DNA of 64,000 bases from Azospirillum canadense. GTDB taxonomy: Bacteria > Pseudomonadota > Alphaproteobacteria > Azospirillales > Azospirillaceae. Each line of letters begins with the position of its first letter. Position 1 is the stretch's first letter. A program made the position numbers and the translations under genes. Shown in pieces: positions 1 through 9,221 of this stretch. The stretch spans positions 982,501 to 1,046,500 of the forward strand of contig NZ_JAOQNG010000010.1 of the NCBI RefSeq assembly GCF_025961225.1. Reading direction: 5' to 3'. Under the pieces are notes generated by a model. It was not told where the DNA came from and searched no databases. It worked only from the letters and a program-made list of their open reading frames with translations.

Positions 1-2
1 AC

Positions 3-554
3 AGGTTGGGCGCGACGCTCACCCGATCCGACGACCGGTTCCTGGAATTGCAGGAGCGCGTCGACCTCGCGCGCGAAGCACGGGCCGACCTGTTCGTCTC
101 CATCCACGCCGACAGCGCCCCGAACCGGGAGGCGCGCGGCCTGTCCGCCTATACCCTGTCGGAGAAGGGCTCCGACGCCTTCGCCGCCTCGCTGGCCCAG
201 CGCGAGAACGCTGTCGACCGGCTGGGCGGGGTCGATTTCAAGGCGCAGAAGCGGGTGGTCAAGGACATCCTGCTCGACCTGACCGCGCGGCACACGAAGC
301 ACGCGTCGCTGGTGGCCCGCCAGTCCATCGTGAAGGGGGCCGGAAAGGAACTGCGCCTGCTCGACAACCCGATGCGCGCCGCGAACTTCGCCGTGCTGAA
401 GGCACCTGAGATTCCTTCCGTCCTCATTGAGACCGGATTCCTATCGAACAAGCTCGACGAGGCGATCCTGCGCGACTCCAAGGCGCGGCGTACCGTCGCA
501 CGCGTTCTGGCGCGCGAAATCGCCTCTCTCGTCACGCGCACACCCTTCGCCTGA
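3..554 (+). CDS. N-acetylmuramoyl-L-alanine amidase (Amidase_3), 5' truncated by window edge
   Basis: This is the C-terminal part of a zinc-dependent amidase that cleaves the amide bond between MurNAc and the stem peptide of peptidoglycan, a periplasmic enzyme of cell separation. The family signatures are the SIHADSAPN block (zinc histidine in SIHA) and the VLIETGFLSN block near the C-terminus carrying the catalytic glutamate. The frame is open to the left edge, and the first residues match the interior TRSDD region of the family, so the signal peptide and the first zinc ligands lie outside the window. The in-frame TTG at 6 is not a credible start. About 183 residues are visible. A BON lipoprotein follows on the same strand. 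The family is secure; the exact paralogue (AmiA, B or C type) cannot be told. Confidence 0.9.
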   Translation, partial: RLGATLTRSDDRFLELQERVDLAREARADLFVSIHADSAPNREARGLSAYTLSEKGSDAFAASLAQRENAVDRLGGVDFKAQKRVVKDILLDLTARHTKHASLVARQSIVKGAGKELRLLDNPMRAANFAVLKAPEIPSVLIETGFLSNKLDEAILRDSKARRTVARVLAREIASLVTRTPFA

Positions 555-720
555 AGCGCCCCGCCTTCGCGCCTGCGGCGAGTGCAACATTCGTGCATCA
601 CCTTGGAACAAAAAGACGATGACGCACACCACTCCCAAGATTCCCCATTGTCAACGCGCCTGCGGCATGACTTTTTCCGGCCGCCCGCCATCGCTGCGGG
701 CCGGGGATCGGAGGCAGAGC

Positions 721-1317
721 GTGTCGGGGTTTGGCCGCCTTTGGGCGCTGGTTGGAATGGCCGCCGGAATGGCCGCCGTGGCGGGTCTCGCCTCCGGTTG
801 CGCGCCCTTGCTGCTGGGCGCCGCCGGGGGGACGGCGGCCGTCGCGTCGACGGAGCACCGCGGACTGTCCGGCTTCGCGTCGGACACCGAAATCCAGGCC
901 GAGATCAACCACCTGTGGTTTCAGAACTCGCTCGAACTGATGCGCCGCGTCGACATGACCGTATCCGACGGCCGCGTCCTGCTAACCGGCCGGGCCGCCG
1001 ACGCGCAGATGCGCCTGGACGCCGTCCGGCTCGCTTGGCAGGCCAAGGGCGTGCAGGAAGTGATCAACGAGATCCAGGTGGACAACGACTCCGGGCTGAT
1101 GGACAGCGCGCGCGACACCTGGATTTCGACCCAGCTGCGGACGAAGCTCACCTTCGATTCGCGTATCCATAGCCAGAATTACAGCATCGATACCGTCAAC
1201 GGCGTTGTCTATCTGATGGGTCTGGCCGACAGCCAGGACGAGTTGAACCGCGCCGTCGACCACGCCCGTGCGCTTCCCAACGTCCAGCGCGTCGTCAACT
1301 ACGTCCGCGTCCTCTAG
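721..1317 (+). CDS. BON-domain outer-membrane lipoprotein
   Basis: The predicted product is a 198-residue lipoprotein with two BON domains, a fold that binds phospholipid and helps maintain the outer membrane (OsmY/DolP type). I chose the GTG at 721 because GGAGG lies six bases upstream and because it gives a clean lipoprotein signal: a short positive start, a hydrophobic stretch, and a lipobox LASGC with the cysteine at residue 27. In-frame ATGs at 619 and 667 would add a long non-signal leader. BON 1 covers roughly residues 57-120 (VRLAWQAKGVQEVINEIQV) and BON 2 roughly 130-198 (IDTVNGVVYLMGLA). It follows the amidase by about 170 bases, which suits a cell-envelope role. Confidence 0.85.
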   Translation: MSGFGRLWALVGMAAGMAAVAGLASGCAPLLLGAAGGTAAVASTEHRGLSGFASDTEIQAEINHLWFQNSLELMRRVDMTVSDGRVLLTGRAADAQMRLDAVRLAWQAKGVQEVINEIQVDNDSGLMDSARDTWISTQLRTKLTFDSRIHSQNYSIDTVNGVVYLMGLADSQDELNRAVDHARALPNVQRVVNYVRVL

Positions 1318-1340
1318 CGCTCCAAGGTCACCGCACCGCC

Positions 1341-2735
1341 ATGGCCCTCCTGCCTGCCCGCCCATCAAGCTGGGTCCGCCGCACCGCCGCCGCCTTCGCC
1401 ACGACTCTGTTCCTGGCCGTGGCGGCGCTTTCCGTGGTGGCGGGAGGAGCCCGCCCGGCGGCGGCCCAACAGCCGCCGCTGCAGGAGCAGGGACCGGCGA
1501 ACCGCCTGTTCGTCCAGGCCATGCAGATGATCCGGCAGGCCGACAACACCTACGACATCGCCGAGGAAAGCCGCCTGCTGAAGGAGGCCGACAAGCTCCT
1601 CAACGAGATCGTGGTGAAGTACCCGGACAGCGCGCTGGCGGTGCAGTTGGTCACCAACCAGTTCGTCGGCGACTTCGACTTCTACGAGTTCCGCGGCCGC
1701 ATCCGCGCGCTGGTCTGCAACGAGCCGATGACCTCGCTCTGCTTCCTGCACCGGATCGGGGAGATGCTGCCGCCGGTGGAGACGCCGATCAGCGCGGCCC
1801 GCTGGGACTGGCTGTCGCTCGCCGTCGCCTACAACACCATCGGCGACAACGCCCGCGCCCGGGAAATCATCGCCCCCTTCGTCAGCGCGGTGCGCCGCGG
1901 GGCCGCCGCCGACGGCAACGGGCAGGACCTGTTCGTGGCCCGCGCCCTGGCGCTGATGGGTCAGACCCAGCTTGCGCTCGACATCACCCGGCAGATTCCG
2001 GAATGCTCGACGCGCATCTACAACCTCGCGGACATCGCCAAGGCCGCGGCGTGGCGTGGCGACGCAAACCTGACGGTCCAGCTGGCCGACGAGGCCAAGG
2101 CCTACGCCACCGCCCGCGGCTGCTCCTGGGAGTTGGGGCTGGTCGCCCAGGCGCTGCTGCGCGCCGGCAAGGAGGCCGCGGCCCGCACCCTGTTCCTGAA
2201 CACGGTGGAGACCCAGTTCTCCAAGTTCCGCGAGACTAAGGGCGACTGCTGCCCTCCGGAGCTGGCCGTGGCGGCGGCGGAGCTGGGCGACACCAACCTG
2301 GCGCTCGGCCTGCTGCGCACCGTGCAGGACGAGAATCCCTGGACTATCCCGGCGGTGCTCGGTCGACTTGCGCGGCGCACCGACGCCTCTGTCGCGCTGG
2401 CCTACGCCGAACAGGTGCAGGACGTCGACATCCGTGGCGAGTCCTTCGCGGAACTGGTCGAGGCGGCGGTGAAGCGCGGCGACCTGACCAGCGCCAACGA
2501 GTTGATGAAGCGCCTGAACAAGCTGGTGGACGACGCCGCCGGCAAGCGCCCAGGCCTGCTCGCCCAGAAGGCCAAGGCCGAGAAGGCGTTGTACCCGGAC
2601 GACCGCTGGCGCAAGAGCTTCCAGGCCTCCATCAACGCGTCGGAGCGCGCCAGCAACTTCGTCCGCCGCGACATCGGTGCGCCCCTTCTGGCCGCCCTGG
2701 TGCGGATCGAAACCGGCCTGCCGATGTTGGACTGA
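1341..2735 (+). CDS. secreted helical-repeat (TPR-like) protein of unknown function
   Basis: This 464-residue protein begins with a typical signal peptide (Arg near residue 14, then hydrophobic AAAFATTLFLAVAALSVVAG, cleavage near AAAQQ). The mature part is almost entirely alpha-helical with alanine-rich repeats of about 35-40 residues that resemble tetratricopeptide repeats (for example ALALMGQTQLALDITRQI). Two cysteine-rich spots (ECSTR, GDCCPPE) could form disulfides in the periplasm. No enzymatic motif is visible. It starts 23 bases after the BON lipoprotein gene, so the two may be co-transcribed. A scaffolding role in the periplasm is inference from the repeat character only. Confidence 0.7.
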   Translation: MALLPARPSSWVRRTAAAFATTLFLAVAALSVVAGGARPAAAQQPPLQEQGPANRLFVQAMQMIRQADNTYDIAEESRLLKEADKLLNEIVVKYPDSALAVQLVTNQFVGDFDFYEFRGRIRALVCNEPMTSLCFLHRIGEMLPPVETPISAARWDWLSLAVAYNTIGDNARAREIIAPFVSAVRRGAAADGNGQDLFVARALALMGQTQLALDITRQIPECSTRIYNLADIAKAAAWRGDANLTVQLADEAKAYATARGCSWELGLVAQALLRAGKEAAARTLFLNTVETQFSKFRETKGDCCPPELAVAAAELGDTNLALGLLRTVQDENPWTIPAVLGRLARRTDASVALAYAEQVQDVDIRGESFAELVEAAVKRGDLTSANELMKRLNKLVDDAAGKRPGLLAQKAKAEKALYPDDRWRKSFQASINASERASNFVRRDIGAPLLAALVRIETGLPMLD

Positions 2736-2744
2736 GGCTTTGCC

Positions 2745-2783
2745 CCGTAGGTTGGGTGAAGCGCAGTTCAACCCAACCTACGG
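2745..2783. repeat. 13-bp inverted repeat between convergent genes
   Basis: Arms at 2745-2757 and 2771-2783 are perfectly complementary (core GTAGGTTGGGT / ACCCAACCTAC), separated by 13 bases. It lies between two converging genes, so it can act as a bidirectional terminator. The same GTAGGTTGGG palindrome is a widely dispersed intergenic repeat in Proteobacteria. Confidence 0.75.
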
Positions 2784-2791
2784 TTCGCCCG

Positions 2792-3796
2792 TCACAGCAC
2801 CTGCTTCGGCAGGGACAGCAGCTCCTTGCGGATTTGCCCCAGGCTCGGACGGTTGGCCGGGCCGAAGGCGATGGGACGGCAAAGATGCATGGCGGTGATG
2901 CCGACCCGCGCGGTCAGCAGCCCGTTGATCACCCCCTGCCCCATCCGCGTGGAGATCGCCGCGGCGATGGACCCGCCCAGCGCCTCCACCGCCACATGGT
3001 GCGCGCTCTCCGCCACACCCGCGACCGCGATGTTGGCGAGCATCCGGCGCAACAGCTTCAGCGACCCGACATAGCCGGGCCGCGCGCCGTAGAGCGCCGC
3101 GATCTCCCGCACCAGCTTCAGGTTCCGCCACAGCACGACGGCCAAGTCCACGACCGCCGCCGGGCTCAACGCCGTCGCCACCGCCGTGTCGCGCGAGGCT
3201 CGCAGCACCGTCTGGTAGGCGCGCCGATCGAGCGGAGCCAGAACTTCCCGATCCAGCAGACGCACGATCTCCGAATCATCATGGGCGTCGGTGACCTGGT
3301 CCTTCACGCGCTCCAGGGCCGGCGCAAGGTCCGCCCGACCGTCGTACAGCCGCGTCAGCGACCCGGCGAAGCGGTCGGCTTCCCCGGCCGGGGTTTCCAC
3401 CGTGGACAGCCGCTCCGCCTCCACCCGCAGCGACTCGATCTTGCGCAGACGCCGCAGGGAGCGCAATTCGCCCAGCAGCATCGCCACTGCCGCCCCACCA
3501 GCCACGGCGACGGCCGAGGCCACCAGCACGCCCAGCGCGATGCTCGTCGCGAAGGCGCGGGTGAACAGGTCCCAGGTGTCGAAGCCCAGCGCCACCAGCA
3601 CCAGCGCCGCGATCCCGCCGACCAGCCAGCGCCCCAGCCGGCTCTTCGGCCGATCCTCCGCGAGCAGAACGGGCAACCGCTCCGCCGCAGCCCCGGCGAT
3701 GATCGCCTCCTCCTCCACCGCGGGGACCGGAACGGCCCGCTCCGGGTCCAGCTCCATTGGCGGAACCCAGGCGCTGTCGCGTGTGCGTTCGGTCAT
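2792..3796 (-). CDS. ycjF: YcjF-like inner membrane protein (TIGR01620/DUF697)
   Basis: The 334-residue product matches the YcjF family: a proline- and acid-rich cytoplasmic N-terminus, two close membrane segments near residues 60-80 (VGGIAALVLVALGF) and 90-115, then a soluble helical region and the DUF697 part with MLANIAVAGVAESA. The function is not established; it is almost always paired with YcjX and belongs to phage-shock/envelope-stress regulons in enterobacteria. Its start overlaps the ycjX stop by four bases (ATGA), so the two are translationally coupled. Length is usual for the family. Confidence 0.85.
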   Translation of the reverse strand: MTERTRDSAWVPPMELDPERAVPVPAVEEEAIIAGAAAERLPVLLAEDRPKSRLGRWLVGGIAALVLVALGFDTWDLFTRAFATSIALGVLVASAVAVAGGAAVAMLLGELRSLRRLRKIESLRVEAERLSTVETPAGEADRFAGSLTRLYDGRADLAPALERVKDQVTDAHDDSEIVRLLDREVLAPLDRRAYQTVLRASRDTAVATALSPAAVVDLAVVLWRNLKLVREIAALYGARPGYVGSLKLLRRMLANIAVAGVAESAHHVAVEALGGSIAAAISTRMGQGVINGLLTARVGITAMHLCRPIAFGPANRPSLGQIRKELLSLPKQVL

Positions 3797-5205
3797 TCCA
3801 GGTAATCCCCCAGCAGGAACTGCAACGCCTGGTCCAGGCGGATGTGCGGCAGGCCGCGGGTTTCGCGCGCCAGATCGGCCGGGGGCTGGAAGGCCATGAA
3901 GTTGTAGGGTCGCTCGCGGCCGGGCGGGAAGTCGGCGTCCTCCGGGATCTCGCCGGGGTACAGCACGGTCGGCCGGTCGCGCCCGATGGGCACGCCGCGT
4001 ACGCAGCGCAGTTGCCGGCCCTCATGCTCGCTGACCACCGTTTCGGTGGACTTCAGCGCGGCGATGGCCATGGTCTCCACCTGCGCGCCCTCGAACCGGA
4101 TGCCGGAGCGCGCGTCCGACACCAGCCGGTCGAGCAGGTGGCGCAGGCTGTTGTGCTGGTGGGAGGCGACGTGATCGGCCTTGGTCGCGGCGAACAGCAC
4201 GCGGTCGATCTTGGTGCCCAGCAGCCAGTCGAGCCAACCGCTGCTGCCGTGGCGGAAGGGCTCCAGGCTCAGTTCCAGCGCGCGCTTCATGTCGGACATG
4301 CCCGCCGGGCCGGAGTTCAGCGCCCCCAGCACGTCGATCAGCACGATCTGGCGGTCGAGCTTCGCGAAATGCTCGGCGAAGAAGCCGCGCACCAGCGTCT
4401 TCTTGTAGGCCTCGTAGCGGTCCTCCATCAGCGCCCACAGGCTGCCGCGCCCGCGCCGCTCGCCGGGCAACGGACAGAAGGTCAGCAGCGGCGCGTTGGC
4501 GAGGTCGCCGGGCTCCACGAAGCGGCCGGGCTGGATCAGGCTCAGCAGGTTCTCCGACCGGCGGCAGGCGTGCAGGTACTCCGTATAAAGCGCCGCCCCA
4601 CGCCGCGCCTCCTCCTCCTCGGCCGGGGCCGCCGGATCGACGGTGGCGAGCCAGCCGCGCCAGCTCTGCGACAGCTCGTCCCGCGGCGGCCGGCCGGCGA
4701 GGTCGAGCGTCAGCGCGCTCCACTCCGAAAAGGACTGGTGCAGCAACGGCAGGTCGAGCAGCCATTCGCCGGGGTAGTCGATGATGTCCAGGTTCAGCGT
4801 GGCGACCGGCTGGATGGTGCGCTTCAGCACCGCGTTGGGGCGGTAGCGCAGCGACAGGCGCAGCTGGCTGATCCCCCGCGTCCGCTCCGGCCAGTGGGGA
4901 TCGGGGCCGGTCAGCGACGCAAGATGGTCCTCCAGCTCGAAGCGGGGCACGTCCGGGTCGGGCTGCGGCCGCAGGCGGGAGGCCTGGAAGCGGCCCGACG
5001 ACACCACGTCCAGGAAGGGCAGCCGCCCCGCCTTCAGCAGATTGTCGACCAGCGCCGTGACGAACACGGTCTTGCCGGCGCGGCGCAGCCCGGTGACGCC
5101 CAACCGCACGTCCTGTTCCAGGATGCCGCCGGACACCAAATCGCCGGCCCGCCCCAACAGGCGCGAACCGGCGTCGTACAGATCGTTGATGATGGGAAGG
5201 CGCAA
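3793..5205 (-). CDS. ycjX: YcjX family P-loop GTPase (DUF463)
   Basis: This 470-residue protein has the Walker A motif GLRRAGKT near residue 39, the DYPGEW switch-like motif near residue 140 (LNLDIIDYPGEWLLDLPLL) and the conserved VLIDVLGALNSG block, all characteristic of YcjX. Family members bind GTP and are soluble but membrane-associated, working with YcjF in the envelope-stress response. It precedes ycjF with a four-base overlap and lies 95 bases downstream of era. The ATG at 5205 gives a normal N-terminus shortly before the P-loop. Confidence 0.88.
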   Translation of the reverse strand: MRLPIINDLYDAGSRLLGRAGDLVSGGILEQDVRLGVTGLRRAGKTVFVTALVDNLLKAGRLPFLDVVSSGRFQASRLRPQPDPDVPRFELEDHLASLTGPDPHWPERTRGISQLRLSLRYRPNAVLKRTIQPVATLNLDIIDYPGEWLLDLPLLHQSFSEWSALTLDLAGRPPRDELSQSWRGWLATVDPAAPAEEEEARRGAALYTEYLHACRRSENLLSLIQPGRFVEPGDLANAPLLTFCPLPGERRGRGSLWALMEDRYEAYKKTLVRGFFAEHFAKLDRQIVLIDVLGALNSGPAGMSDMKRALELSLEPFRHGSSGWLDWLLGTKIDRVLFAATKADHVASHQHNSLRHLLDRLVSDARSGIRFEGAQVETMAIAALKSTETVVSEHEGRQLRCVRGVPIGRDRPTVLYPGEIPEDADFPPGRERPYNFMAFQPPADLARETRGLPHIRLDQALQFLLGDYLE

Positions 5206-5300
5206 GGTAGACCGGCATCCGCGAGGTGGACGAATGCCCCTCTATATGGGGGAGCGCGCGTCCGCTCACAGAGGCGCCAGCGAAACCTACGCCGCCTGTG

Positions 5301-6290
5301 TCAGGATGCGCCGAAATCCAGGCCCCAGGCCTCGTACCGCTCCGGGTCATTCTCCCAGTTCTCGCGCACCTTGACGAACAGCATCAGGTGGACGCGCTGC
5401 TCCAGCATCTCCTCCAGCTCGGTGCGGGCGGCCTGCCCCAAAGCCTTGATGCGGGCGCCTTGCTTGCCCAGCACGATGGCCTTCTGGCTCTCGCGCTGCA
5501 CGAACACGACCTGGGAGATCTTGACGGAGCCGTTCTCGAACTCCTCCCACTGCTCGGTCTCGACCGTGGCGGCGTAGGGAAGCTCCTGGTGCAGCTGCTG
5601 GAACAGCTTCTCGCGCGTGATCTCCGCCGCCAGCAGGCGCATGGGCATGTCGGAGATCTGGTCCTCCGGGTAATGCCACGGCCCTTCCGGCATGCGCGCG
5701 GCCAGGAAGTCGCGCAGATGCTCCACGCCGTCGCCGGTGGAGGCCGACAGCATGAAGATGTCGGTGAAGATGCCTTCGCTGTTGAAGCTCTCGGCGAGGC
5801 CCAGCAGCTTCTCGCGCGGGACGAGATCGATCTTGTTCAGGATCAGGATGGCCTGGCGCCCCTGCTCCTTCAGGCGGGCGACGATGCCGCGCGTGTCGTC
5901 GTCGATGCCGCGGCGCGACACGTCGTACAGCACGCCGACCAGATCGGCGTCTTCCGCCCCCTGCCAGGCCGCCTGCACCATGGCGCGGTCCAGCCGGCGC
6001 TTCGGCTTGAAGATGCCCGGCGTGTCCACGAAGATGATCTGGCTATCGCCGGCGATGGTGATGCCCAGCACGCGCGTGCGCGTCGTCTGCACCTTGGAGC
6101 TGACGATGGACACCTTGGACCCGACCATGGCGTTCAGCAGCGTCGACTTGCCCGCGTTGGGCGCGCCGACCAGCGCCACGAACCCGCAGCGCGGGTTTTC
6201 CGGCACACCGCCGCCTTCGGCCTCATCGCCGTCGTTGTCCATGTCCTTGAACTCGTCGCCCTCGAAACCCTCGCCGTGACCGTCAGTCAT
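5301..6290 (-). CDS. era: GTPase Era
   Basis: Era is an essential GTPase that binds the 3' end of 16S rRNA and assists 30S ribosome maturation. The 329-residue product carries G1 GAPNAGKST near residue 43, the Era-type switch SSKVQTTRTRVLGI, G3 DTPGIF, G4 NKIDL and a C-terminal KH domain ending in LFVKVRENW. It is about 28 residues longer than E. coli Era because of an acidic N-terminal leader (residues 1-32), a common alphaproteobacterial variation. The start overlaps the rnc stop by eight bases, so translation is coupled to RNase III, the classical rnc-era arrangement. Confidence 0.97.
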   Translation of the reverse strand: MTDGHGEGFEGDEFKDMDNDGDEAEGGGVPENPRCGFVALVGAPNAGKSTLLNAMVGSKVSIVSSKVQTTRTRVLGITIAGDSQIIFVDTPGIFKPKRRLDRAMVQAAWQGAEDADLVGVLYDVSRRGIDDDTRGIVARLKEQGRQAILILNKIDLVPREKLLGLAESFNSEGIFTDIFMLSASTGDGVEHLRDFLAARMPEGPWHYPEDQISDMPMRLLAAEITREKLFQQLHQELPYAATVETEQWEEFENGSVKISQVVFVQRESQKAIVLGKQGARIKALGQAARTELEEMLEQRVHLMLFVKVRENWENDPERYEAWGLDFGAS

Positions 6291-7086
6291 CGACCTGCAC
6301 TCCCAACTTGCGCAGCAGCTCGCTCGCCGCCTGCCGCTCCGCGACCCGCTTGGACGGGCCGACGCCGATCACCGGCTCCATGCCCTTCAGGTGAACAGAA
6401 ATGCGGAACAGCGGTTCATGCGCCGGGCCGCTCTGCTCGATCAATTGATAGGTGGGCAGCGGCCGGCCGTGGCCCTGCGCCCATTCCTGCAACGCCGTCT
6501 TGGAATCCAGCGGCGGCGGTTCCGCGCGGTCGATCTGGCGGGCCCAGGCGGTGCGGATGAAGGTCCGCGCCTTGTCCATGCCGCCGTCCAGGTACAACGC
6601 CCCGATCACCGCCTCGCAGGCGTCGGCCAGGATGGTGCGATTGTTGCGCCCGCCGCCCTGCGCCTCCGCCGGCGACAGGCGCAGATAGCGCCCCAGCCCG
6701 ATGGCGTCGGCCACGCGCCCCAGCGCCTCGCGCCGGACCAGCGAGACGTGCCGCTTGGCCAACGCGCCCTCGCGCTCGTTCGGGAAGCGCTCCAACAGCC
6801 ATTCCGCGATGACGAGGCCGAGGACCCTGTCGCCCAGGAACTCCAGCCGCTCATAATTCAGGCCCGGCCCCTGCTCCGGCCGGCCGGCGCCGCGCGTCGT
6901 GCGCTCCAGCCCCATCAGACTGGGGTGCGTGACGGCGTCGGCCAGCATCCCCATGTTGGCGAAGCGGTGGCCCACCGCCGCGGCAAGTTCATCAAGATCG
7001 GCGGTCGTCTCCGCCGCCGGCGTATCCGTTGCCGCGGGGTCCCCCGCGTTGTCCGCGCTCACGCCCTCTGGATACACGTCAGTCAC
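6283..7086 (-). CDS. rnc: ribonuclease III
   Basis: RNase III cleaves double-stranded RNA, including the 30S rRNA precursor. The 267-residue protein has the signature ERLEFLGDRVLGL with its magnesium-binding acidic residues, the second acidic cluster ADACEAVIGALYLDGG, and a C-terminal double-stranded RNA-binding domain (about residues 195-262, ending RQAASELLRKLG). The first about 30 residues are an Ala/Thr-rich extension. It lies seven bases downstream of lepB and overlaps era, forming a lepB-rnc-era operon. Confidence 0.97.
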   Translation of the reverse strand: MTDVYPEGVSADNAGDPAATDTPAAETTADLDELAAAVGHRFANMGMLADAVTHPSLMGLERTTRGAGRPEQGPGLNYERLEFLGDRVLGLVIAEWLLERFPNEREGALAKRHVSLVRREALGRVADAIGLGRYLRLSPAEAQGGGRNNRTILADACEAVIGALYLDGGMDKARTFIRTAWARQIDRAEPPPLDSKTALQEWAQGHGRPLPTYQLIEQSGPAHEPLFRISVHLKGMEPVIGVGPSKRVAERQAASELLRKLGVQVDD

Positions 7087-7093
7087 CGCACCC

Positions 7094-7864
7094 TTACTTC
7101 ACGCTGTTGAACAGGCGGCTGAAGCGCAGGTCCACCGGCCAGCGCCACACCTCGAAGAAGCGGGTTCCGTCCTCCAGCGAGAAGAACAGGAATTCGGCGC
7201 GGCCGACCATGTTCTCCAGCGGGACGTACCCCACCTGCGACGGCACGCGGCTGTCCAGCGAGTTGTCGCGGTTGTCGCCCATCATGAACAGGTGGCCTTC
7301 CGGCACCTTGAACACCGGCGTGTTGTCGAGCGGGCCGTTGTCCGACTCCTCAATGATCCGGTGCGTGCGGCCGCCCGGCAGCGTTTCGATGTACTGCGCG
7401 ACACGGACCTCGCGTCCCAGCGAATCGCGGGACACATAGTCCTCGATGCGGTCGCGCTTCACCGGCTGGCCGTTGATGTGCAGCACGCCGCCGATCATCT
7501 GGATCGTGTCGCCGGGCAGCCCGATCACGCGCTTGATGTAGTCGGTCTTGTTGTCGCGCGGCAGCTTGAACACCGCGACGTCGCCGCGCTCCGGCGCGTG
7601 GCCGAAGATGCGGCCTTCGAACAGCGGCAGGCCGAAGCCGACCGTGTACTTGCTGTAGCCGTAGGAGAACTTCGACACGAACAGGTAGTCGCCGATCAGC
7701 AGCGTCGGGATCATCGAGCCCGAGGGGATGTTGAACGGCTCGAAGGCGAAGGTGCGCACGCCGAAGGCGATGATCACCGCGTAGAAGACCGTCTTCACCG
7801 TTTCGGCAAAGCCGCCTGCCTCTTTGGTTTTTCCAGCCAGGGCTGTGTCTTTGTTCATGGTCAT
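7094..7864 (-). CDS. lepB: signal peptidase I
   Basis: LepB removes signal peptides from exported proteins at the inner membrane. The 256-residue protein has one N-terminal membrane anchor (about residues 24-42), the nucleophile serine in PSGSMIPTL (Ser50), the general-base lysine in YIKRVIGLPGD and the conserved GDNRDNSLDSR box. The start overlaps the acpS stop (ATGA), and rnc follows seven bases downstream. All catalytic elements are intact. Confidence 0.97.
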   Translation of the reverse strand: MTMNKDTALAGKTKEAGGFAETVKTVFYAVIIAFGVRTFAFEPFNIPSGSMIPTLLIGDYLFVSKFSYGYSKYTVGFGLPLFEGRIFGHAPERGDVAVFKLPRDNKTDYIKRVIGLPGDTIQMIGGVLHINGQPVKRDRIEDYVSRDSLGREVRVAQYIETLPGGRTHRIIEESDNGPLDNTPVFKVPEGHLFMMGDNRDNSLDSRVPSQVGYVPLENMVGRAEFLFFSLEDGTRFFEVWRWPVDLRFSRLFNSVK

Positions 7865-8316
7865 GCGGGGGATGCCGTGGAGGTGTTGATGGGGGCGTCG
7901 ATCGGTTCGGCGCTGATGATGACGAAGGCCTCCGCCATCGGGTATTCGTCGGTGAGCGTGACGTGGATGCGCGCCTGCATGCCCGGCGGTGTGATCGCCT
8001 TCAGCCGGTCCAGCGCCCCGCCCGTCAACCGCATGGTCGGCTGGCCGGACGGCAGATTCACCACCCCCATGTCGCGCCAGAACACGCCGTCGCGGAAGCC
8101 GGTGCCCAGCGCCTTGGAGCAGGCCTCCTTGGCGGCGAAGCGCTTGGCGTAGGTGGCCGCCCGCGCGCTGTGCCGGCCGGCTGCGCCGGCGCGGCGTTCC
8201 GACTTGGCGCGTTCCACGTCGGTGAAGATGCGGTTGATGAAGCGGTCGCCGAAGCGTTCCAGCGATTGCTCCACGCGGCGGATGTCGATCAGGTCGTTGC
8301 CGATGCCCAGGATCAT
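7861..8316 (-). CDS. acpS: holo-[acyl-carrier-protein] synthase
   Basis: AcpS transfers the 4'-phosphopantetheine arm from CoA to a serine of acyl carrier protein. The 151-residue product starts MILGIGNDLIDIRRVE, with the magnesium-binding aspartate in GNDL, and carries the second motif FAAKEACSKALG. I chose the ATG at 8316 because it gives the exact family N-terminus and overlaps the pdxJ stop by four bases (ATGA). The gene also overlaps lepB by four bases, so pdxJ, acpS and lepB are translationally coupled. Confidence 0.96.
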   Translation of the reverse strand: MILGIGNDLIDIRRVEQSLERFGDRFINRIFTDVERAKSERRAGAAGRHSARAATYAKRFAAKEACSKALGTGFRDGVFWRDMGVVNLPSGQPTMRLTGGALDRLKAITPPGMQARIHVTLTDEYPMAEAFVIISAEPIDAPINTSTASPA

Positions 8317-9065
8317 GAGGCCGATCCCGCGGCAGCGCGCGCGTCCTTCATGACGGCGCGCATGCGCTGGATCGTGTTGCCCAGCCCGACGAAAATCGCC
8401 TCGCCCATTAGGAAATGGCCGATGTTCAGCTCCACGATGGTCGGGATCGCGGCGACGGCGCCGACCGTCTCGTAATTCAGGCCGTGGCCGGCGTGGCACT
8501 CCAGCCCGATGGCCTCGGCGTGGGCGGCGGCGCGCACGATGCGCTGCAATTCCGCCTCACGCTCCGGCCCGGCCGGGGCGTCGCAATAGGCGCCGGTGTG
8601 CAGTTCCACCACCGGCGCGCCGAGCGCCTTGGCGGCGTCCAGCTGCGCCGGTTCCGGATCGATGAAAAGGGAGACACGCACGCCGGCGGAACCCAGCTCG
8701 CCGACGTAGCGCTTCAGGTTCTCGAACTGGCCGACCACGTCCAGGCCGCCTTCCGTCGTCACCTCCGTGCGCTTTTCCGGGACGAGGCAGGAGGCGTGCG
8801 GCTTGTGGCGCAGCGCGATGCCCAGCATCTCCTCCGTCGCCGCCATCTCCAGGTTCAGCGGCAGCCGGATCTCGGCCATCAGCCGGTCGATGTCGGAATC
8901 GACGATGTGGCGCCGGTCTTCGCGCAGGTGGGCGGTGATGCCGTCGGCCCCGGCCTCGGCGGCGAGCTTCGCCGCGCGCACGGGATCGGGGTGGCGCCCG
9001 CCGCGCGCGTTGCGCACGGTCGCCACGTGGTCGATGTTCACGCCGAGGCGGAGAGGACGGGGCAT
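8313..9065 (-). CDS. pdxJ: pyridoxine 5'-phosphate synthase
   Basis: PdxJ condenses 3-amino-2-oxopropyl phosphate with deoxyxylulose 5-phosphate, the ring-closing step of vitamin B6 synthesis. The protein begins LGVNIDHVATVRNARGG and contains ITAHLREDRRHI and CHAGHGLNYETV, all family signatures of this TIM barrel. The ATG at 9065 (250 residues, GGAG ten bases upstream) is preferred over a GTG at 9089 that would add eight non-conserved residues. It is the first gene of the pdxJ-acpS-lepB-rnc-era group. Confidence 0.95.
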   Translation of the reverse strand: MPRPLRLGVNIDHVATVRNARGGRHPDPVRAAKLAAEAGADGITAHLREDRRHIVDSDIDRLMAEIRLPLNLEMAATEEMLGIALRHKPHASCLVPEKRTEVTTEGGLDVVGQFENLKRYVGELGSAGVRVSLFIDPEPAQLDAAKALGAPVVELHTGAYCDAPAGPEREAELQRIVRAAAHAEAIGLECHAGHGLNYETVGAVAAIPTIVELNIGHFLMGEAIFVGLGNTIQRMRAVMKDARAAAGSAS

Positions 9066-9172
9066 GGGCTCAGGACTCCGGTGTCGCACCGCCCCCGCGC
9101 GTCCGCGCGGCCGGTGTTCCCGTCTATATAGCGGTGGTGCGGCGTCCCGTCACGCCCCGCCTTCGGCATTCC

Positions 9173-9214
9173 AGCCCCCGCCCACATCACGGTACGGGGC
9201 GCGGGACGGGGGCT
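9173..9214. terminator. hairpin between purT and pdxJ
   Basis: AGCCCCCG at 9173-9180 pairs with CGGGGGCT at 9207-9214. It sits just after the purT stop on the minus strand. There is no strong T-run on the minus side, so function as a terminator is tentative. Confidence 0.4.
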
Positions 9215-9221
9215 TTCACGC